A DNA stretch of 64,000 bases from Paeniglutamicibacter sulfureus (GTDB taxonomy: Bacteria > Actinomycetota > Actinomycetes > Actinomycetales > Micrococcaceae). The stretch is taken from contig NZ_BAAAWO010000001.1 in NCBI RefSeq assembly GCF_039535115.1, positions 2,480,001 through 2,544,000 of the forward strand, given 5' to 3'. The notes under the pieces are model-generated. The model was not told the DNA's origin. It saw nothing but the letters and a program-made list of their open reading frames with translations, and searched no databases. Each line of letters opens with the position of its first letter. Within the stretch, counting starts at the first letter, position 1. The position numbers and the translations under genes were made by a program. This document shows positions 1 through 9,052 of the stretch, one piece after another.

Positions 1-47
1 CGCAGCTGCGTCTTTGCGGCCTCGCCCAAATCACGTGTGATGTCCAT
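1..47 (-). CDS. N-terminal fragment of an unidentified CDS running off the left edge
   Basis: The reverse strand has an ATG at 47 preceded by a purine-rich ribosome-binding site (AAAGAGGG about 7 nt upstream). It opens a frame reading MDITRDLGEAAKTQL that is still open at the window edge. Only 15 residues are visible, so no family can be named. The good ribosome-binding site and position suggest a real gene transcribed leftward. Confidence 0.45.
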   Translation of the reverse strand, partial: MDITRDLGEAAKTQL

Positions 48-583
48 GTTTATACCCTCTTTGGTCTTGTGCAGTGCGAGTGCAAGACCCACGCTTGCCG
101 AGCGTCCCCGCACTGGTCAATGGGTGACCGTCGTCACAAGCGCCAAGCGGCCCCGAATGCGAGACGAACGGCGCGCGGGACCCAATCGTGACGACAATGC
201 GACGCCAAAACCGCACTGACATGGGTTTCGACCTATTCGGCGACGGCTCGGGAGGGCATGTGGTGCAGACTCAGGCCGGTCGGCGATATTCTCGCCCTGG
301 AACGGATGGAGGCAGGTATTTTCTTCCCTGAGGCTCGGGTAGCGGGCGAGATTTGGCAAGCACATTTCTCCGGTTTCCTTCTAGGCTTGCCATTAGTTAC
401 CTGTATGGCGGAGATTCTGTCCAAGATTTCCCGCCATCTTCGACGTCGCACCATCAGCCGGAGTCTGTAGACCGGAGCCCACCCGACGATCCGTTTCCAC
501 GGGAATCGCGTGACATACTTCGACCAACTGACCTGGATGTGCAACCGTTGGATCAGCCCCGCCCTTGCCAGAAAGCCAAGCCC
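48..583. other. Long leader between a leftward gene and the MFS gene
   Basis: No convincing gene is seen. The frame of the downstream MFS gene stays open back to an ATG at 353, but the extra residues are rich in Pro, Ser, Arg and Asp and lack the membrane-protein look of the rest. I treat it as leader or promoter DNA for two divergent genes. A longer MFS start (GTG 539 or ATG 353) cannot be excluded. Confidence 0.35.
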
Positions 584-1945
584 TTGACACTGCCCTCATC
601 GCCCGCCGATCCCGTCCGCAACACGGTGCCGCGAAAAACGCCTCGTATCCACCGCGCCTGGCTAGTGGCCGCGGTGACGGTGCTCGCCCTCGTGGCGGCA
701 GCCGCCTTCCGCTCCACCACCGGCGCGTTCTTTGAGCCGCTGGAATCCGAGTTCGGGTGGACGCGCTCCCAGCTCTCCACTGCGGTGACCATCAACCTCG
801 TGGTCTACGGATTGGTGGCGCCGTTCGCGGCGACGCTGCTGGAGCGGTTCTCGATGCGCTTCGTTGCCGCCATGGCCTTGGGTCTGGTCTCGGCCGGTGC
901 AGGGCTGGCGGTCTTCGTGTCCGAGGTGTGGCAGCTCTGGCTCCTGTGGGGCGGGCTGGTGGGAATCGGCACCGGTGCCATTGCCCTGGTCTTCGGAGCG
1001 GTGGTGGCGAACCGCTGGTTCGCGGCGCGGCGAGGCCTGGTAATGGGAATCTTCTCCGCTGCCAACGCCTGCGGCCAGCTGATCTTCCTGCCCACCATCG
1101 TGCATCTCACCGGACTCCACGGCTGGCGCACCGCCTCGCTGCTGGTGGCGGGATTTGCGCTGGCGATCGTTCCCCTGCTGTTCTGGCCGTTCGCCAACAG
1201 CCCTGCCGAGGCGAAGACCACGGCTTACGGAGCCGCCGAGGCGAACGCCACGACGGCAACGACCAAGACCCGCCCCGCCGGCAACGCCATGGCCGAGACC
1301 CTGGGGGTGCTTCGCCACGCGATGAGGTTCCGGGCCTTTTGGATCCTGGCCTTCACATTCTGGATCTGCGGCTGGTCGACGAACGGCCTGATCCAGACCC
1401 ACTTCATTCCCGCATCCCACGACCACGGCATGCCGGCGACCACCGCATCCGGACTATTGGCGCTGATCGGCGTCTTCGACATCATCGGCACCATTGCCTC
1501 GGGCTGGCTGACCGACCGGGTGCGCCCGTGGCTGCTGCTGGTCTTCTACTACGGGTTGCGCGGGGCATCGCTGCTGACCGTCCACTCGCTGCTCGGTCCC
1601 ACGGTGGAGCCGGTGCTCTGGATCTTCATCCTCTTCTACGGGCTGGACTGGGTGGCCACCGTCCCGCCCACCGTCGTGCTGTGCAGGCAATACTTCGGCC
1701 CGGTGCGGGCCGCGGTGGTCTTCGGCTGGGTCTTCGCCTTCCACATGGTCGGCGCCGGCGTAGGCGCACTCACCGCGGGTATCGGCCGCGACCTCTCAGG
1801 CAGCTACCTGATCGCCTGGATCACCGCCGCTGTTCTGTGCTTCCTTGCCGCCGCCAGCCTGTTCCTGCTGCCCGGCTCGCGGAAGGCCGTTGAGGCGGAA
1901 CCCGAAAGCGTCCCCGACGAACTGGATCCCTCGCGCGTGGACTAG
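584..1945 (+). CDS. MFS transporter (monocarboxylate/oxalate-formate-like)
   Basis: A twelve-helix major facilitator of about 450 residues. The first membrane segment follows a short basic N-terminus (RKTPRIHRAWLVAAV) and is followed by FFEPLESEFGWTRSQLS, the layout typical of OFA/monocarboxylate-type MFS carriers. A hydrophilic Ala/Thr-rich loop around residues 210-240 separates the two six-helix halves. Substrate is unknown; an organic acid is the usual guess for this branch. The start is uncertain: TTG 584 is chosen because the frame upstream looks non-coding, with GTG 539 or GTG 626 as alternatives. The gene ends 5 nt before a perfect hairpin shared with the convergent monooxygenase gene. 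Confidence 0.8.
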   Translation: MTLPSSPADPVRNTVPRKTPRIHRAWLVAAVTVLALVAAAAFRSTTGAFFEPLESEFGWTRSQLSTAVTINLVVYGLVAPFAATLLERFSMRFVAAMALGLVSAGAGLAVFVSEVWQLWLLWGGLVGIGTGAIALVFGAVVANRWFAARRGLVMGIFSAANACGQLIFLPTIVHLTGLHGWRTASLLVAGFALAIVPLLFWPFANSPAEAKTTAYGAAEANATTATTKTRPAGNAMAETLGVLRHAMRFRAFWILAFTFWICGWSTNGLIQTHFIPASHDHGMPATTASGLLALIGVFDIIGTIASGWLTDRVRPWLLLVFYYGLRGASLLTVHSLLGPTVEPVLWIFILFYGLDWVATVPPTVVLCRQYFGPVRAAVVFGWVFAFHMVGAGVGALTAGIGRDLSGSYLIAWITAAVLCFLAAASLFLLPGSRKAVEAEPESVPDELDPSRVD

Positions 1946-1950
1946 ACGCC

Positions 1951-1986
1951 AAGAAGGCCGGCCCGCGATCGCGGGCCGGCCTTCTT
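1951..1986. terminator. Perfect 36-bp palindrome, bidirectional terminator
   Basis: Two 18-bp arms (AAGAAGGCC...GGCCTTCTT) pair perfectly with no spacer. It lies between the stop of the MFS gene (1945) and the stop of the convergent LLM monooxygenase gene (1995). A-rich and T-rich outer ends on both strands fit a rho-independent terminator working in both directions. Confidence 0.85.
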
Positions 1987-1994
1987 CGTGAAAG

Positions 1995-3029
1995 TTAGTT
2001 TTTCAGCGCCGCCCGTACGACGGGCAGCACTTCGGTGGCCAGCAGTTCGATGGAGCGCAGCGTTTGCGCCTGCGACAGGCCGCCCAAGCCCACTTGGGCG
2101 AGGAAGCGGGTGTGTCCCAGGATCTCGTGCTCCCACAGGATCTTCTCCACGATCTCCGCCGGGCTGCCGGCGAACAGGGCACCGCGCGGGCTGGCCCAGG
2201 CCTCGAAGGCCGCCCGGTCCAGGCGGCCGGCCCGGGGCATGTTCTGCCCGATGTAGGAGCTGTAGTGCGGGAAGAACGTGTCCTTGGCTCCCTGCGAGGT
2301 CTCCTCCACGTAGAAGTGCGAGGTCACCCCGATCTGCCCGGGCTCCCGGCCCGCGGCAGCGGCGGAACGGCGGTACAGTTCGGCCAGCGGCGCGAAGCGC
2401 GGCGGGTCACCGAGGATGGCCAGGTACAGCGGAAGCCCCAGCTTTCCGGCGCGCACGGCCGAGGCCGGGGTTCCGCCCACCGCGGCCCAGATCGGCAATG
2501 AGTCCTGGACCGGGCGCGGGAAGACCCCGGCCTCATGCAACGGCGGACGCGTCGAACCGTTCCAAGTGACGGGGTTTTCGTCACGGATCTTCAGTAGGAG
2601 CTCGAGCCGGTCGTCGAAGTACTCGTCGTAGCGCTGCAGGTCCTGGCCGAAGAGCGGGAACGACTCCAGGTAGGCGCCGCGGCCGGCGGTGATTTCCGCA
2701 CGCCCGGAGCTGATGAGATCCAGCGTTGCGAAGTCCTCGAAGACGCGGACCGGGTCGGCACTGGAGAGCACGGTGACTGTGCTGGTCAGGCGGATGTTCT
2801 TGGTCTGCGCCGCGGCGGCGGCAAGCACGACCGGCGGTGAGGAGACCGCGAAGTCTTCGCGGTGATGCTCCCCCACGCCGAACACATCCAGTCCGGCATC
2901 GTCGGCGACCCGCGCCCATTCCAGGATGTCGCGCATGCGCGTTGCGGCGTCCATCGGCTTGCCGGCGGCGTTGCGGGTCAGTTCTCCGAAGGTGAAGATG
3001 CCGATCTCGAACGGGTTGGCGGCACTCAT
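1995..3029 (-). CDS. LLM-class flavin-dependent oxidoreductase
   Basis: A 344-residue luciferase-like (LLM) single-domain TIM-barrel flavoprotein. Typical pieces are the start EIGIFTFGE, GVGEHHREDFAVSSP around residues 52-66, the TSTVTVLSSADPVRVFEDFATLDLIS stretch around 82-107 (read with interruptions), and GRGAYLESFPLFG. It uses FMN and molecular oxygen on an unknown substrate. It resembles the actinobacterial CE1758-type subgroup. Its start codon overlaps by four bases (ATGA) the stop of the upstream esterase gene, so the two are translationally coupled and probably serve one pathway. The length is normal for the family. Confidence 0.85.
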   Translation of the reverse strand: MSAANPFEIGIFTFGELTRNAAGKPMDAATRMRDILEWARVADDAGLDVFGVGEHHREDFAVSSPPVVLAAAAAQTKNIRLTSTVTVLSSADPVRVFEDFATLDLISSGRAEITAGRGAYLESFPLFGQDLQRYDEYFDDRLELLLKIRDENPVTWNGSTRPPLHEAGVFPRPVQDSLPIWAAVGGTPASAVRAGKLGLPLYLAILGDPPRFAPLAELYRRSAAAAGREPGQIGVTSHFYVEETSQGAKDTFFPHYSSYIGQNMPRAGRLDRAAFEAWASPRGALFAGSPAEIVEKILWEHEILGHTRFLAQVGLGGLSQAQTLRSIELLATEVLPVVRAALKN

Positions 3030-3676
3030 GCGCCGGCCGCCACCTCGGCGCCGATCTGGGCGGTGATGAAGTCGCGGACGTCGTCGAGCTCGGCGGCGTT
3101 GATGCCGTGTGCCAGTCCCGGGTACACCTTCTCGATGAGCGAGGAGTGGGTCGGCAGGAATTCGGTGGTGCGGGTGATCGCGACCGGGGCAATGACCCGG
3201 TCCACGGCACCTCGGCCCCAGAATACCGGGGGAAGGTTTTCGCGCAGCGTCTGGTCGCCCTGCTGGCTTGCGCCAAGGACGAATCCGCCGAGGATCACCG
3301 GGGCAACGACGCGCTCGGGGCGGGTGCGCAGCAGCTGGCTAGCCATGAGGCCGCCCTGGGAGAATCCGACGGGAATGATGCGGGTCGACGCGTCGACGTT
3401 TTGATCGATCCAGGCCCAGATGGCCTCGGTTGCTTCCTCGACCGGCGCGGCATCTGGGGCCCCGGGAGTGGTGATCTCGAACCAAGCGGCCCCGCCGTTG
3501 CCGAGCTCAAGCGGAGCACGCAGGGAGGCCCAGGGAAGATCTAGCCCGAGTGCCGGAGCCAGAGAGCTGAGATCCTGCTCGTTCGAACCGAAGCCGTGCA
3601 GGAAGAGCACGACCGCGTCGGGAACGTCGTTGGTCATCCAGCCGGTCGAGCGTACGTCGCGCAGTGTGGTGGTCAT
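3026..3676 (-). CDS. Alpha/beta hydrolase (carboxylesterase/phospholipase type)
   Basis: A 216-residue cytoplasmic esterase of the carboxylesterase/phospholipase-like family. It shows the oxyanion-hole segment LFLHGFGSNEQD near residue 30, the nucleophile elbow GFSQGG near residue 104, and the late histidine in the GLAHGIN stretch near residue 193, so a Ser-Asp-His triad is credible. It is first in a two-gene leftward operon with the LLM oxidoreductase (4-bp overlap). It could hydrolyse an ester made or used by that enzyme; that link is inference from position. Confidence 0.85.
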   Translation of the reverse strand: MTTTLRDVRSTGWMTNDVPDAVVLFLHGFGSNEQDLSSLAPALGLDLPWASLRAPLELGNGGAAWFEITTPGAPDAAPVEEATEAIWAWIDQNVDASTRIIPVGFSQGGLMASQLLRTRPERVVAPVILGGFVLGASQQGDQTLRENLPPVFWGRGAVDRVIAPVAITRTTEFLPTHSSLIEKVYPGLAHGINAAELDDVRDFITAQIGAEVAAGA

Positions 3677-3861
3677 TCGGGGATCTGCTCCTTGGGTTGT
3701 GGGATCGAGAGCCTGGAAGCGGCTCCGATGCCCAGCGGATCGGTGGGGAGTATTGAACTGTTACCACCGTCCACAGGCACGGTCGTTGGCGTTTCTCCTT
3801 CTTCAACGATACACGAATTACTTGTATCTTCAATCATTAAATTGATCGCTGAGCATATTCA

Positions 3862-3896
3862 CCCGTGCGCACGCACGGGCACACACGCACGGGCAC
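3862..3896. repeat. Hairpin plus direct repeat between SDR and esterase genes
   Basis: CCCGTGCG at 3862-3869 and CGCACGGG at 3872-3879 form a perfect 8-bp inverted repeat. The 12-mer ACGCACGGGCAC occurs at 3871-3882 and again at 3885-3896. It lies downstream of the leftward SDR gene and upstream of the leftward esterase gene. It could be the SDR terminator or an operator for the esterase operon; nothing decides between them. Confidence 0.45.
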
Positions 3897-4000
3897 TTCA
3901 AACCTTAATCTGCGCCACAACATCCCGGAGACGAACAGATCGACCCACCGGGAGCTTGGGCCGGATTCCTCCGGCCACCGCTCCCGGTGAGATATTTGGA

Positions 4001-4816
4001 TTACGGAGCCTGCGAAATGTTCAGCCCGCCGGCCACCCAGATCGGCTGCCCAGTCATGTACGGAAGGCGTCCTGCGGCGAGTGTTGCCACGGCCTGTCCA
4101 ACGTCTTCCTTCTGCCCCCACCGTGCAAGAGGGACACGACCACCCTCGATCCAGTCGTCGGCGATGGTGTTGCCAGCCGAAGCGGTCATCGCCGTGGCAA
4201 TCAGCCCAGGCCGCACCTCGTGGACATGGATATCGTATTCCGCAAGGCGCTGCGCATAGAGCTTGACGACCATACTGAGTGCTGATTTCGTCACGTTGTA
4301 CTGCGAACGATCGGTACTGACCAGCTCCGCGGCGATTGAGCTGACAATGACAATGCTCTTGTAGACCCTATCCTCGGGGGCGCCGGAGGCGATCAGCAGG
4401 TTGGCAAAGCACTGGGTCAGGAAGAAGGTTCCGCGGAGGTTGACGTCCACCGAACGGTCAAAAGCCTCGGGAGAAAGCTCAAGGATGTCAGTGAGCGGCC
4501 TGGCGGCAATGCCTGCGTTGTTGACCAAACAGTCCAGGCGCCCGAAGTCCTCCCGGATCCTCCGCAATACCTCGGGCTGCCGGTCCAAATCGGAAATATC
4601 GAGCTGGTAGTAGCGCACGGCGGCGCCTCTGGCGACCACGCCTTCCATCACGGCCGGGTCCGCCTCCGGGGCCAAATCGATCACCGCCAGATCAAAGCCC
4701 TCCTCGGCCAGCGCAAGGGCAGAACCCAGCCCAAGACCTTGTCCCCCGCCGGTCACAATCGCCACAGGTCGAACTGGGATGGGTGGGGCTGTCATTTCTT
4801 CATGCGTGGGTGCCAT
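4001..4816 (-). CDS. SDR-family NAD(P)-dependent oxidoreductase
   Basis: A classical short-chain dehydrogenase of about 271 residues. It has the cofactor loop TGGGQGLG, the NNAG motif (LVNNAGIAA), the serine strand VIVSSIAAE and the catalytic YNVTK. The C-terminal WVAGGLN follows the usual FabG-like ending. Start ATG 4816 is chosen because AGAAAGG lies 10 nt upstream; a longer TTG start at 4837 would absorb that site. It is transcribed away from the IclR regulator just upstream on the same strand and may be part of the same catabolic regulon. Substrate is unknown. Confidence 0.85.
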   Translation of the reverse strand: MAPTHEEMTAPPIPVRPVAIVTGGGQGLGLGSALALAEEGFDLAVIDLAPEADPAVMEGVVARGAAVRYYQLDISDLDRQPEVLRRIREDFGRLDCLVNNAGIAARPLTDILELSPEAFDRSVDVNLRGTFFLTQCFANLLIASGAPEDRVYKSIVIVSSIAAELVSTDRSQYNVTKSALSMVVKLYAQRLAEYDIHVHEVRPGLIATAMTASAGNTIADDWIEGGRVPLARWGQKEDVGQAVATLAAGRLPYMTGQPIWVAGGLNISQAP

Positions 4817-4875
4817 GGGGAGCGCGCCTTTCTTCAAAGCTTATTGCCGGAGTTTTTTGCGGGGTTTCGAGGGAG

Positions 4876-5667
4876 CTAGTCAATGGCAGCGGAAATGCGT
4901 TTGGCCGTATTTTGCAGCAAGGGGAGCAAATCCTTGATGCGCTCGGTAGCCAATCGCGATTCAACCGCCGAGATACTCACGGTCATGTACGGGTGTTGCG
5001 TCCGGGACGGCACGGCTAGCGCCAGCCCAGCGACTCCCGGAATGACGACGTCTTTTCCGCTGATATAACCCTCCCTGGCGTTCTGCGTCAGGGCCCTGCG
5101 AATCTCCGCCTCGTGTTCCTCGGCGGAGCGGGGCCAATAGTGGCTGGTTGGACCCTCCGGCAGCCGGTCCAGGAATTCCTCCTGCGCAAGGCGGTCCATG
5201 CCGGAAAGCAGGACGAGTCCTGAGTAGCTTGAGGTCAGCGGCATGGTGTCACCCACCGCAACCGAGTGGGTGCGAATCGGAAAGCTGCCGCTGGTGCGGA
5301 CCAGATAGTGCACGGAGTTGAACTGGCGAATTGCCACATACACGGTATCCCCGCACTGATCGGAGAGATCCTGGGCGGCGACTTTGATCGCATTCATATC
5401 GCGAACCGGGCTCGGCACGCTCAGGCTCAGCGCGAACAATCCGGCGCCCAAGCCGTAACGCTTGTCCGACAATTGACGCACATAGTCCACGGCCACCAAC
5501 TCTTGGAGGAGCCGGTGCACCGTCGGTCGGGCGATGCCAGAGTCCCGGGCAATGTCAACCAACCGACCACCGCTCAGCCCATACGCCGCTAGGGCAGCAA
5601 GGATCTTTGCTGCGCGGTCCACTACCTGCGTTCTGGTTCCACTCTCTGGCACTTCATTCTCTGTCAT
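4876..5667 (-). CDS. IclR-family transcriptional regulator
   Basis: A 263-residue IclR regulator. The N-terminal winged helix-turn-helix (LVDIARDSGIARPTVHRLLQELV, read in pieces, residues about 35-60) is followed by the effector-binding domain with the usual VRTSGSFPIRTHSVAVGDTMPL-type segment. Start ATG 5667 is preferred because GGAGAG lies 8-10 nt upstream; GTG 5676 is possible. It stands divergent from the SDR-MHS-hydrolase-BVMO-ADH-ALDH operon and upstream of a leftward SDR. By analogy with other IclR proteins it probably controls the catabolic genes and responds to a pathway metabolite. Confidence 0.88.
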   Translation of the reverse strand: MTENEVPESGTRTQVVDRAAKILAALAAYGLSGGRLVDIARDSGIARPTVHRLLQELVAVDYVRQLSDKRYGLGAGLFALSLSVPSPVRDMNAIKVAAQDLSDQCGDTVYVAIRQFNSVHYLVRTSGSFPIRTHSVAVGDTMPLTSSYSGLVLLSGMDRLAQEEFLDRLPEGPTSHYWPRSAEEHEAEIRRALTQNAREGYISGKDVVIPGVAGLALAVPSRTQHPYMTVSISAVESRLATERIKDLLPLLQNTAKRISAAID

Positions 5668-5878
5668 CAAGTCCACTCTCCGGAATTTCGACGTTACATG
5701 ACGCTTGGCGGCTTTACCACCGATTAATCCTTATGTATTGTTGCATTCGCCGCCACACAGTGATGGTCAACACAATTATGTCTCATGGAAAACTGTACGG
5801 CATCAATTATATAAGTTCACTAATCGGACTATGCATGTTGCAGCTGAAACAGTAACCACATTTCCCTCAGGAGGACCC
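5668..5878. promoter_or_regulatory. Divergent promoter region, IclR gene / catabolic operon
   Basis: About 210 bp of AT-richer DNA between the divergent IclR gene and the catabolic operon. A TATATAAG box near 5811-5818 could be the rightward -10. A near-consensus AGGAGG at 5868-5873 fixes the operon's first start at ATG 5879. The IclR operator is expected here, but I could not define one palindrome with confidence. Confidence 0.5.
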
Positions 5879-6643
5879 ATGCCTAGTACTTCCGTTCTTC
5901 GGGGCCAGGCGGCCATTGTCACCGGTGCAGCCGGTGGAATCGGCGCCGCCACCGCTCACAAGCTCGCTGGCCTGGGTGCCGGCATCGTCTGTGTCGATCT
6001 GGATTCAGACGCCGCGGCCGAGGTGGCCACTTCGATCGTGGCTGCCGGCGGACAAGCGGTTTCCCTCGCCGGCGACGTCACGGATCCCTCGCTCGGGCTA
6101 TCCGCTACTGTCCTGGCGCAGGAAACGTTCGGCAGTGTCGACATCCTGGTCAACAACGCCGGCATGGGAAGCGCCATGCGCCCCCTGTGGGAAGTGGAAC
6201 TCGAAGAGTGGCGCCGGGATATCGACATCAACCTCACCAGCCAATTCATGATGTGCAAGGCGGTGGTTCCCTCCATGATCGCCAGCGGCTACGGCCGAAT
6301 TCTCAATGTCGCCTCGGCCGCGGGGATGGAGGGCCATGCGCTCTCCGGCGGCTACTCGGTGGCCAAGGCCGGGGTCATCGCGATGACCAAGGTCCTGGGC
6401 AAGGAACTGGCAGCCCAGGGCGTCATCGTCAACGCGATCGCCCCGGCGCTGATCGGTTCAGGCATGCTCCAACAAGCGTGGTTCAACGACGAGGTCAAGG
6501 AAAAGCTGCTCGGACGCATTCCCATGGGGAGAGTTGGCGAACCGGAAGAAGTGGCGGAGATGATTGCCTTTCTCACTAGCCCCGCCGTCAGCTTCTCCAC
6601 CGGGGCGGTCTTTGACCTTTCCGGCGGACGGGCCACCTATTAA
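5879..6643 (+). CDS. SDR-family oxidoreductase, first gene of the Baeyer-Villiger operon
   Basis: A 254-residue classical SDR: TGAAGGIG cofactor loop (residues 16-23), VDIL-VNNAG, serine strand and catalytic YSVAK, ending with FDLSGGRATY. Start ATG 5879 follows an AGGAGG box. As the first gene of an operon that goes on to encode a Baeyer-Villiger monooxygenase and a hydrolase, the natural role is oxidation of a secondary alcohol to the ketone the monooxygenase uses. The chemistry is inferred from context; the SDR fold is seen directly. Confidence 0.88.
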   Translation: MPSTSVLRGQAAIVTGAAGGIGAATAHKLAGLGAGIVCVDLDSDAAAEVATSIVAAGGQAVSLAGDVTDPSLGLSATVLAQETFGSVDILVNNAGMGSAMRPLWEVELEEWRRDIDINLTSQFMMCKAVVPSMIASGYGRILNVASAAGMEGHALSGGYSVAKAGVIAMTKVLGKELAAQGVIVNAIAPALIGSGMLQQAWFNDEVKEKLLGRIPMGRVGEPEEVAEMIAFLTSPAVSFSTGAVFDLSGGRATY

Positions 6644-6692
6644 TCTCCATCCTCGAAAATCCTTCAAGTTGAAACCCGCAAGGACGGACTTA

Positions 6693-8033
6693 ATGACGAA
6701 TTTGAATTACGAGCAGACCCGAATCCCGGAGAACCAAGCAGCCACCACCACCCGGCCCGACCAGCGGCGCTCCCTGATTGCGACGGGTGTAGGAAACCTG
6801 CTCGAGTGGTTCGACTGGGCGGTATATGCGGTATTCGCCACCTATATTTCCGGCGCACTGTTCGACAAGGCGGACCCGGTTTCCGCGTTGCTTGGCACCC
6901 TGGCCGTCTTTGCCGTCGGATTCGTCATGCGGCCGCTGGGTGGATGGTTCTTTGGACGTCTGGCCGACAAGAAAGGCCGCAAGTGGGTCCTGATGGTCAC
7001 CATGCTCACGATGGCCGGCGGTTCCCTGATGATCGCGCTGATCCCTAGCTACGAAACCATCGGCGGGTTCGCCTCTGTCCTGCTGGTTCTGGCCCGCCTC
7101 ATCCAGGGCTTCGCCCACGGTGGCGAGTCAACTGCCTCCAACGTGTATCTGCCCGAAATTGCACCCAAGAACAAGCGTGCCATCTTCGGCTCGACCATCG
7201 GTGTGGCGATGAGCGGCGGCACCTTGCTGGCGACCCTGTTCGGCCGTCTTCTGGCCCAACAGCTCGAACCCGTGGACATGGCCACCTGGGGCTGGCGTAT
7301 CCCGTTCTTCTTCGGCGCGCTCCTGGCCCTGGCCGTGCTGTGGCTCCGCCGGAACATGATGGAATCCGAGGTCCACACCGAACACGTCGAGGCTACCGGA
7401 ACCACTTTGCAGGAAAAGACGGTGGCGCTCCCCAACTGGTCGCGCGGCAAGATCTTCTCGCGCTCGGTGCAAATCTTCTTTTACATGGCTGGCACCACCC
7501 TGCCGTACTACATCTGGTCCTCGTACGCCGCGGTGTTCGCCATCTCCCAGCACGGCATGGATCCCGCCGCGGCTTTCGGGGCCACACTCGGGGCAATGCT
7601 CATCAACATCGCGCTGACCCCGATCATGGGCTGGGTCTCCGACAAGATCGGCCGCCGCCCACCGGTGATTTTCTACAACCTGGCCACCGCCGCGCTTACC
7701 TTCCCGATGTTCGCGATGATCAACGACTCGGCATGGACCCTGTTCGTGGCCCAGTCCGTGATGATGGGCATCAGCGCCTGCATCGCCGGCACGCAACCGG
7801 CCATGATGGCGGAACAGGTCCCCACCGCTTACCGCACCTTGATCATGGGAACGGCAATGCCGCTCGCCGTGGCCCTCTTCGGGGGCACTGCCCCGTACCT
7901 GAACACCTACTTCAATTCCGTGGATCTCGGCTGGGCCTTCAACGTCTACATGATTGCGGTTTGCCTCGGCTCGGCCTTCGTCGTTTGGCGTTGGAAGGAA
8001 ACCAAGGGAATCGACCTCCGCGACGTGCGCTAG
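6693..8033 (+). CDS. MFS transporter, metabolite:H+ symporter (MHS) family
   Basis: A 446-residue twelve-helix symporter. It shows the MHS hallmarks GNLLEWFDWAVYAVFATY in the first helix, the loop motif GRLADKKGRKW, and LIQGFAHGGESTASNVYLPE in helix 4-5. ATG 6693 is chosen because AAGGA lies 8 nt upstream; the longer open frame overlaps the SDR gene and is not used. MHS carriers import dicarboxylates, aromatic acids, shikimate or betaines by proton symport. Its place in the operon suggests it brings in the growth substrate or a pathway acid. Confidence 0.88.
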   Translation: MTNLNYEQTRIPENQAATTTRPDQRRSLIATGVGNLLEWFDWAVYAVFATYISGALFDKADPVSALLGTLAVFAVGFVMRPLGGWFFGRLADKKGRKWVLMVTMLTMAGGSLMIALIPSYETIGGFASVLLVLARLIQGFAHGGESTASNVYLPEIAPKNKRAIFGSTIGVAMSGGTLLATLFGRLLAQQLEPVDMATWGWRIPFFFGALLALAVLWLRRNMMESEVHTEHVEATGTTLQEKTVALPNWSRGKIFSRSVQIFFYMAGTTLPYYIWSSYAAVFAISQHGMDPAAAFGATLGAMLINIALTPIMGWVSDKIGRRPPVIFYNLATAALTFPMFAMINDSAWTLFVAQSVMMGISACIAGTQPAMMAEQVPTAYRTLIMGTAMPLAVALFGGTAPYLNTYFNSVDLGWAFNVYMIAVCLGSAFVVWRWKETKGIDLRDVR

Positions 8034-8045
8034 GTCAACCCCGCA

Positions 8046-8096
8046 CCAGGGAGGCGGCGCGATGAAGCCACCGCTCATCCCGCGCCTCCTCCCTGG
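8046..8096 (+). other. Intra-operon hairpin between MHS and hydrolase genes
   Basis: CCAGGGAGG at 8046 pairs imperfectly with CCTCCTCCCTGG ending at 8096, each arm continued by GC-rich complementary bases, in the 109-nt gap after the transporter stop. There is no T-run, so a processing or mRNA-stability structure, or partial attenuation, fits better than a terminator. Confidence 0.35.
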
Positions 8097-8142
8097 CCAA
8101 CCCGATCCACCGCGTCCAACGCGCATACATAAAGGAACGAGC

Positions 8143-8991
8143 ATGTCGAACACTGCCACCCTCGAACCATCGATACTGTCCATCGACGGCACCCAAATCA
8201 CCTACCACGACTCACAGGATTCCCGGGGCCACGACGATGTGCTTGTCCTGCTCCATGGCACCGGTGGCTCCACCACCAGCCATTTCGGCTTCCTTTTCCC
8301 CATCCTCTCCGCAAAGCAGCGAGTCGTCTCCATCGACATGGCCAATCCGGCACACGGTGAAGCGCTTGAGCTGGAGGATCTCGTGGTGCAGGTCGCCGGG
8401 GCCATCGCCGGCATCCTTCCGGGCCGGAAGGTGGTCCTCCTGGGCTACTCGCTCGGTGCCGTCGTCACCGCAGCCCTTGCAGCGCGGCATCCCGAGCTAG
8501 TGAAGCGCCTTGTCCTTGTCGCCGGATGGATGAAGACCGACCTGCAGCAGCAGCTGCGCAACGACGTCTGGCTCGACCTGCGCCGCAGCGGCAGCCAGGC
8601 CATTCGGGCCTACTCGACATTCTGCGCCTTCGGCGGCCCGTTCCTTGCGGAAAAGACCATGGGAGAGATCCAGGCGGGCATGGACCTGATGTCCTTCGAC
8701 GGCTTCGGCGACAGCCAGATGGACTTGAACCGGCGCATCGACATCGTGGCCGACGCACACCGCATCAAGGCACCCACGCTGGTGATCGGGTGCACACACG
8801 ACCAAATGGTTCCCATCCGGCACCAGAAGGCGCTCTTCGGCGCCATCGAGGACTCCCGGTTCGCCGAAATCCCCACCGGCCACGCTGTCGTTTTCGAACG
8901 CCCCAGCGAACTGTGCCACCACATCCAGCGCTTCATGGACGCCCCGGCCGAACACCCGGCCGGCACCGTCATCGCAACTCCCCGCCCCTAG
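8143..8991 (+). CDS. Alpha/beta hydrolase (candidate lactonase/esterase)
   Basis: A 282-residue alpha/beta hydrolase with LLHGTGGS (oxyanion hole), nucleophile elbow GYSLGA around residue 102, the acid in the VIGCTHDQMVP strand, and the late histidine in PTGHAVVFERP. ATG 8143 has AAAGGA 7 nt upstream. It sits directly before the Baeyer-Villiger monooxygenase gene, so cleavage of the resulting ester or lactone is the likely role (compare ChnC in cyclohexanol degradation). That role is inference. Confidence 0.85.
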   Translation: MSNTATLEPSILSIDGTQITYHDSQDSRGHDDVLVLLHGTGGSTTSHFGFLFPILSAKQRVVSIDMANPAHGEALELEDLVVQVAGAIAGILPGRKVVLLGYSLGAVVTAALAARHPELVKRLVLVAGWMKTDLQQQLRNDVWLDLRRSGSQAIRAYSTFCAFGGPFLAEKTMGEIQAGMDLMSFDGFGDSQMDLNRRIDIVADAHRIKAPTLVIGCTHDQMVPIRHQKALFGAIEDSRFAEIPTGHAVVFERPSELCHHIQRFMDAPAEHPAGTVIATPRP

Positions 8992-9052
8992 CCTCGCACC
9001 CGGGCATCCGCATAGGGCGGGCCCGAATATCCCCAGATTGGTACACCACGCA

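Noticed and set aside
662..1893. Long frames on both strands over the first MFS gene
   Set aside because: They lack hydrophobic segments or motifs, while the MFS frame has twelve clear helices.
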